Positions 4,895-6,205 of a stretch of DNA of 6,205 nucleotides are shown in pieces. The stretch comes from an uncultured Lachnospiraceae bacterium (GTDB taxonomy: Bacteria; Bacillota; Clostridia; Lachnospirales; Lachnospiraceae). The stretch spans positions 1 through 6,205 of the forward strand of contig CANQQN010000114.1 in NCBI GenBank assembly GCA_947625995.1, written 5' to 3'. The notes under the pieces were generated by a model, which saw nothing but the letters and a program-made list of their open reading frames with translations, did not search any database and was not told the DNA's origin. The position numbers and the translations under genes are program-made. The stretch's first letter is position 1. Every line of letters begins with the position of its first letter.

Positions 4895-6205
4895 GTGGGA
4901 CAGGAGCTTGAACAACAGAACAGCGAGATCTTAGAAGAACGCCGGATGCTGGCGCTGGGACGTCTGCGGGATATTCCCCGGGAAGCGCAGACCGCCCCTC
5001 CCTTCGTGGATTATTTTCAGCGGACGGCAGGATTTTTGCTTGCCCTTCATGATCTGGCAAAATGTCTGAAGACAGGAGAGACTGAAGACTATACGCTGGA
5101 ACAGTTAAAGAAATTGAACCATTCCCTCTACAGGGATATTCTGGAAGAAAATTACGGAAAGAGCTATGCCAACCCCGCTTACGCCTGTAAAACACTGGGC
5201 CGGGAGTACGGGCAGCTGCTCTGTATGCTCTGCGCGGAGCTTCGGGGGCTGATCGGCTGTGTTTATGAAGGCAGGGATGAAGAGCTTTTGGTCTTTACGG
5301 AACTGTTTTTACAGATCTACGGCTGCTTTGCGGACGGGGAGACTGCCGGAAAAGAAAAGGGAGATGCCTTTGACTTGCCGGCTCCCGCGGAGCTAAAGGA
5401 CATTCTGTACTGGTTTTTCAGCGACTACAGCGACCTGTTCATGACCGGGCGGGTGGCAGGACAGGTGGATGCTTCCCGGTCCTTTGCGGCGGATATCATC
5501 TGCGGGACGGATCTTACCGACCTGCGGTATCTGTACCGTTTCGGGGAATATGTGACAGAAAATGAGCTTGAGACGGCGATTTATTTAAACGAGCTTCCGG
5601 AGGAAGAGATCGCTCTGATGGCCCATACCATGTCCGAGGGCTACCGGAAGGGATTTGTGAACGGGGGCAAGGACCTGTCAAAGAAAAAGACGGTGAACAT
5701 CAGATATCATCTGGGATTTGAACGCGTGATCCGACAGGTGATCAAGGATTTTGAGGCTATGGGGCTGCAGCCGGTGATCTACCGGAAGGGCGTGGGTTCC
5801 CTGTATACCATGGCCGGTTACGAGGGCGCGGATCCCAATCCCCAGTACGCCTATGACCACAGGGCGGACAATGGGGTCTATTTGGATAAGCGGTATGTGG
5901 AGCGCAGGCTGGGCGCTTTAAAGAGCGCCTATGAAGCTTACAAAGAACAGGCAAGAGTCCACGCCGGACCTGCCTGTCTGGATGTATTTGGGCAGATCCC
6001 ATTTGCGCCGGAGGCAAAGGAGGAGGCGCTTTCCCTTTCCGATAAACAGAGAAAGCTTTCCGTAGAGCTTGCAAATGCATCCTCCCGTTTGACCAATCAG
6101 TATATTCCGGGGGATGAGAGAAGCTTTACCATCATTGCGTTTCCACTGCCGGAGATCGGCGCCGATTACCGGGAGATCTTCCGCGAAATCATAAAGATCA
6201 ATACG
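4895..6205 (+). CDS. Aminopeptidase-like protein, 'leucyl aminopeptidase' group of clostridia (3'-truncated by window)
   Basis: An open frame of 437 residues running off the window end without a stop, starting at GTG. The sequence reads like a conserved Lachnospiraceae protein I recall being annotated as aminopeptidase or leucyl aminopeptidase, possibly with distant likeness to the M29/AmpS metallopeptidases. The call rests on memory of the family pattern, not on a proven active site. Recognisable conserved-looking blocks are SYANPAYA at 90-97, DLTDLRYLYRFGEY at 206-219, GKDLSKKKTVNIRYHLGFER at 258-277, YAYDHRADNGVYLDK at 318-332, and NQYIPGDERSFTIIAFPLPE at 401-420. There is no HExxH zinc motif, signal peptide or membrane segment in the visible part, so a cytosolic protein is likely. 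The N-terminal 90 residues are helical and charged. It is tightly linked to the HD-domain gene, 6 bases apart. That the gene is real is near certain; the enzymatic label is tentative, and catalytic residues could lie in the missing C-terminus. Confidence 0.68.
   Translation, partial: MGQELEQQNSEILEERRMLALGRLRDIPREAQTAPPFVDYFQRTAGFLLALHDLAKCLKTGETEDYTLEQLKKLNHSLYRDILEENYGKSYANPAYACKTLGREYGQLLCMLCAELRGLIGCVYEGRDEELLVFTELFLQIYGCFADGETAGKEKGDAFDLPAPAELKDILYWFFSDYSDLFMTGRVAGQVDASRSFAADIICGTDLTDLRYLYRFGEYVTENELETAIYLNELPEEEIALMAHTMSEGYRKGFVNGGKDLSKKKTVNIRYHLGFERVIRQVIKDFEAMGLQPVIYRKGVGSLYTMAGYEGADPNPQYAYDHRADNGVYLDKRYVERRLGALKSAYEAYKEQARVHAGPACLDVFGQIPFAPEAKEEALSLSDKQRKLSVELANASSRLTNQYIPGDERSFTIIAFPLPEIGADYREIFREIIKINT

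Overview
The window looks like an ordinary chromosomal stretch of a Gram-positive, anaerobic Firmicute, most likely a Lachnospiraceae/Clostridium cluster XIVa gut-type bacterium. The reasons are strong AGGAGG-type ribosome binding sites before almost every gene, a class 1B (PyrK-dependent type) dihydroorotate dehydrogenase, moderate GC content, two GTG starts, and proteins that read like clostridial family members. The genus assignment is an inference from sequence style and remembered homologues, not from a search.

Layout: all eight genes lie on the + strand, with gaps of 6 to 76 bases and no convincing intrinsic terminator between them. In order they are: the C-terminal two thirds of pyrD (1-579); a cytosolic zinc-dependent phospholipase C-like protein (656-1501); a UMF1/Atg22-type major facilitator transporter (1549-2781); complete pyrE (2832-3509); a 50-residue single-span membrane protein (3552-3704); a VanZ-family membrane protein (3761-4225); an HD-domain phosphohydrolase of the YfbR/HDDC2 5'-deoxynucleotidase type (4289-4888); and the first 437 residues of a large conserved protein resembling clostridial proteins labelled leucyl aminopeptidase (4895 to the window end). 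No non-coding stretch exceeds 80 bases. I saw no tRNA, rRNA, CRISPR array, insertion sequence, attachment site or riboswitch.

How the genes fit together: pyrD and pyrE encode successive steps of de novo pyrimidine synthesis (dihydroorotate to orotate, orotate to OMP). The HD protein probably dephosphorylates deoxynucleoside monophosphates, so it also belongs to nucleotide metabolism. The phospholipase-like protein, the transporter, the two small membrane proteins and the aminopeptidase-like protein have no obvious pathway link to these, and may simply share a long co-directional transcription unit.

I found no clear sign of a new multi-gene system. The points most worth a second look are the interruption of pyrD-pyrE by a phospholipase-like/transporter pair, the 50-residue membrane protein, and the uncertain biochemical label on the last gene.
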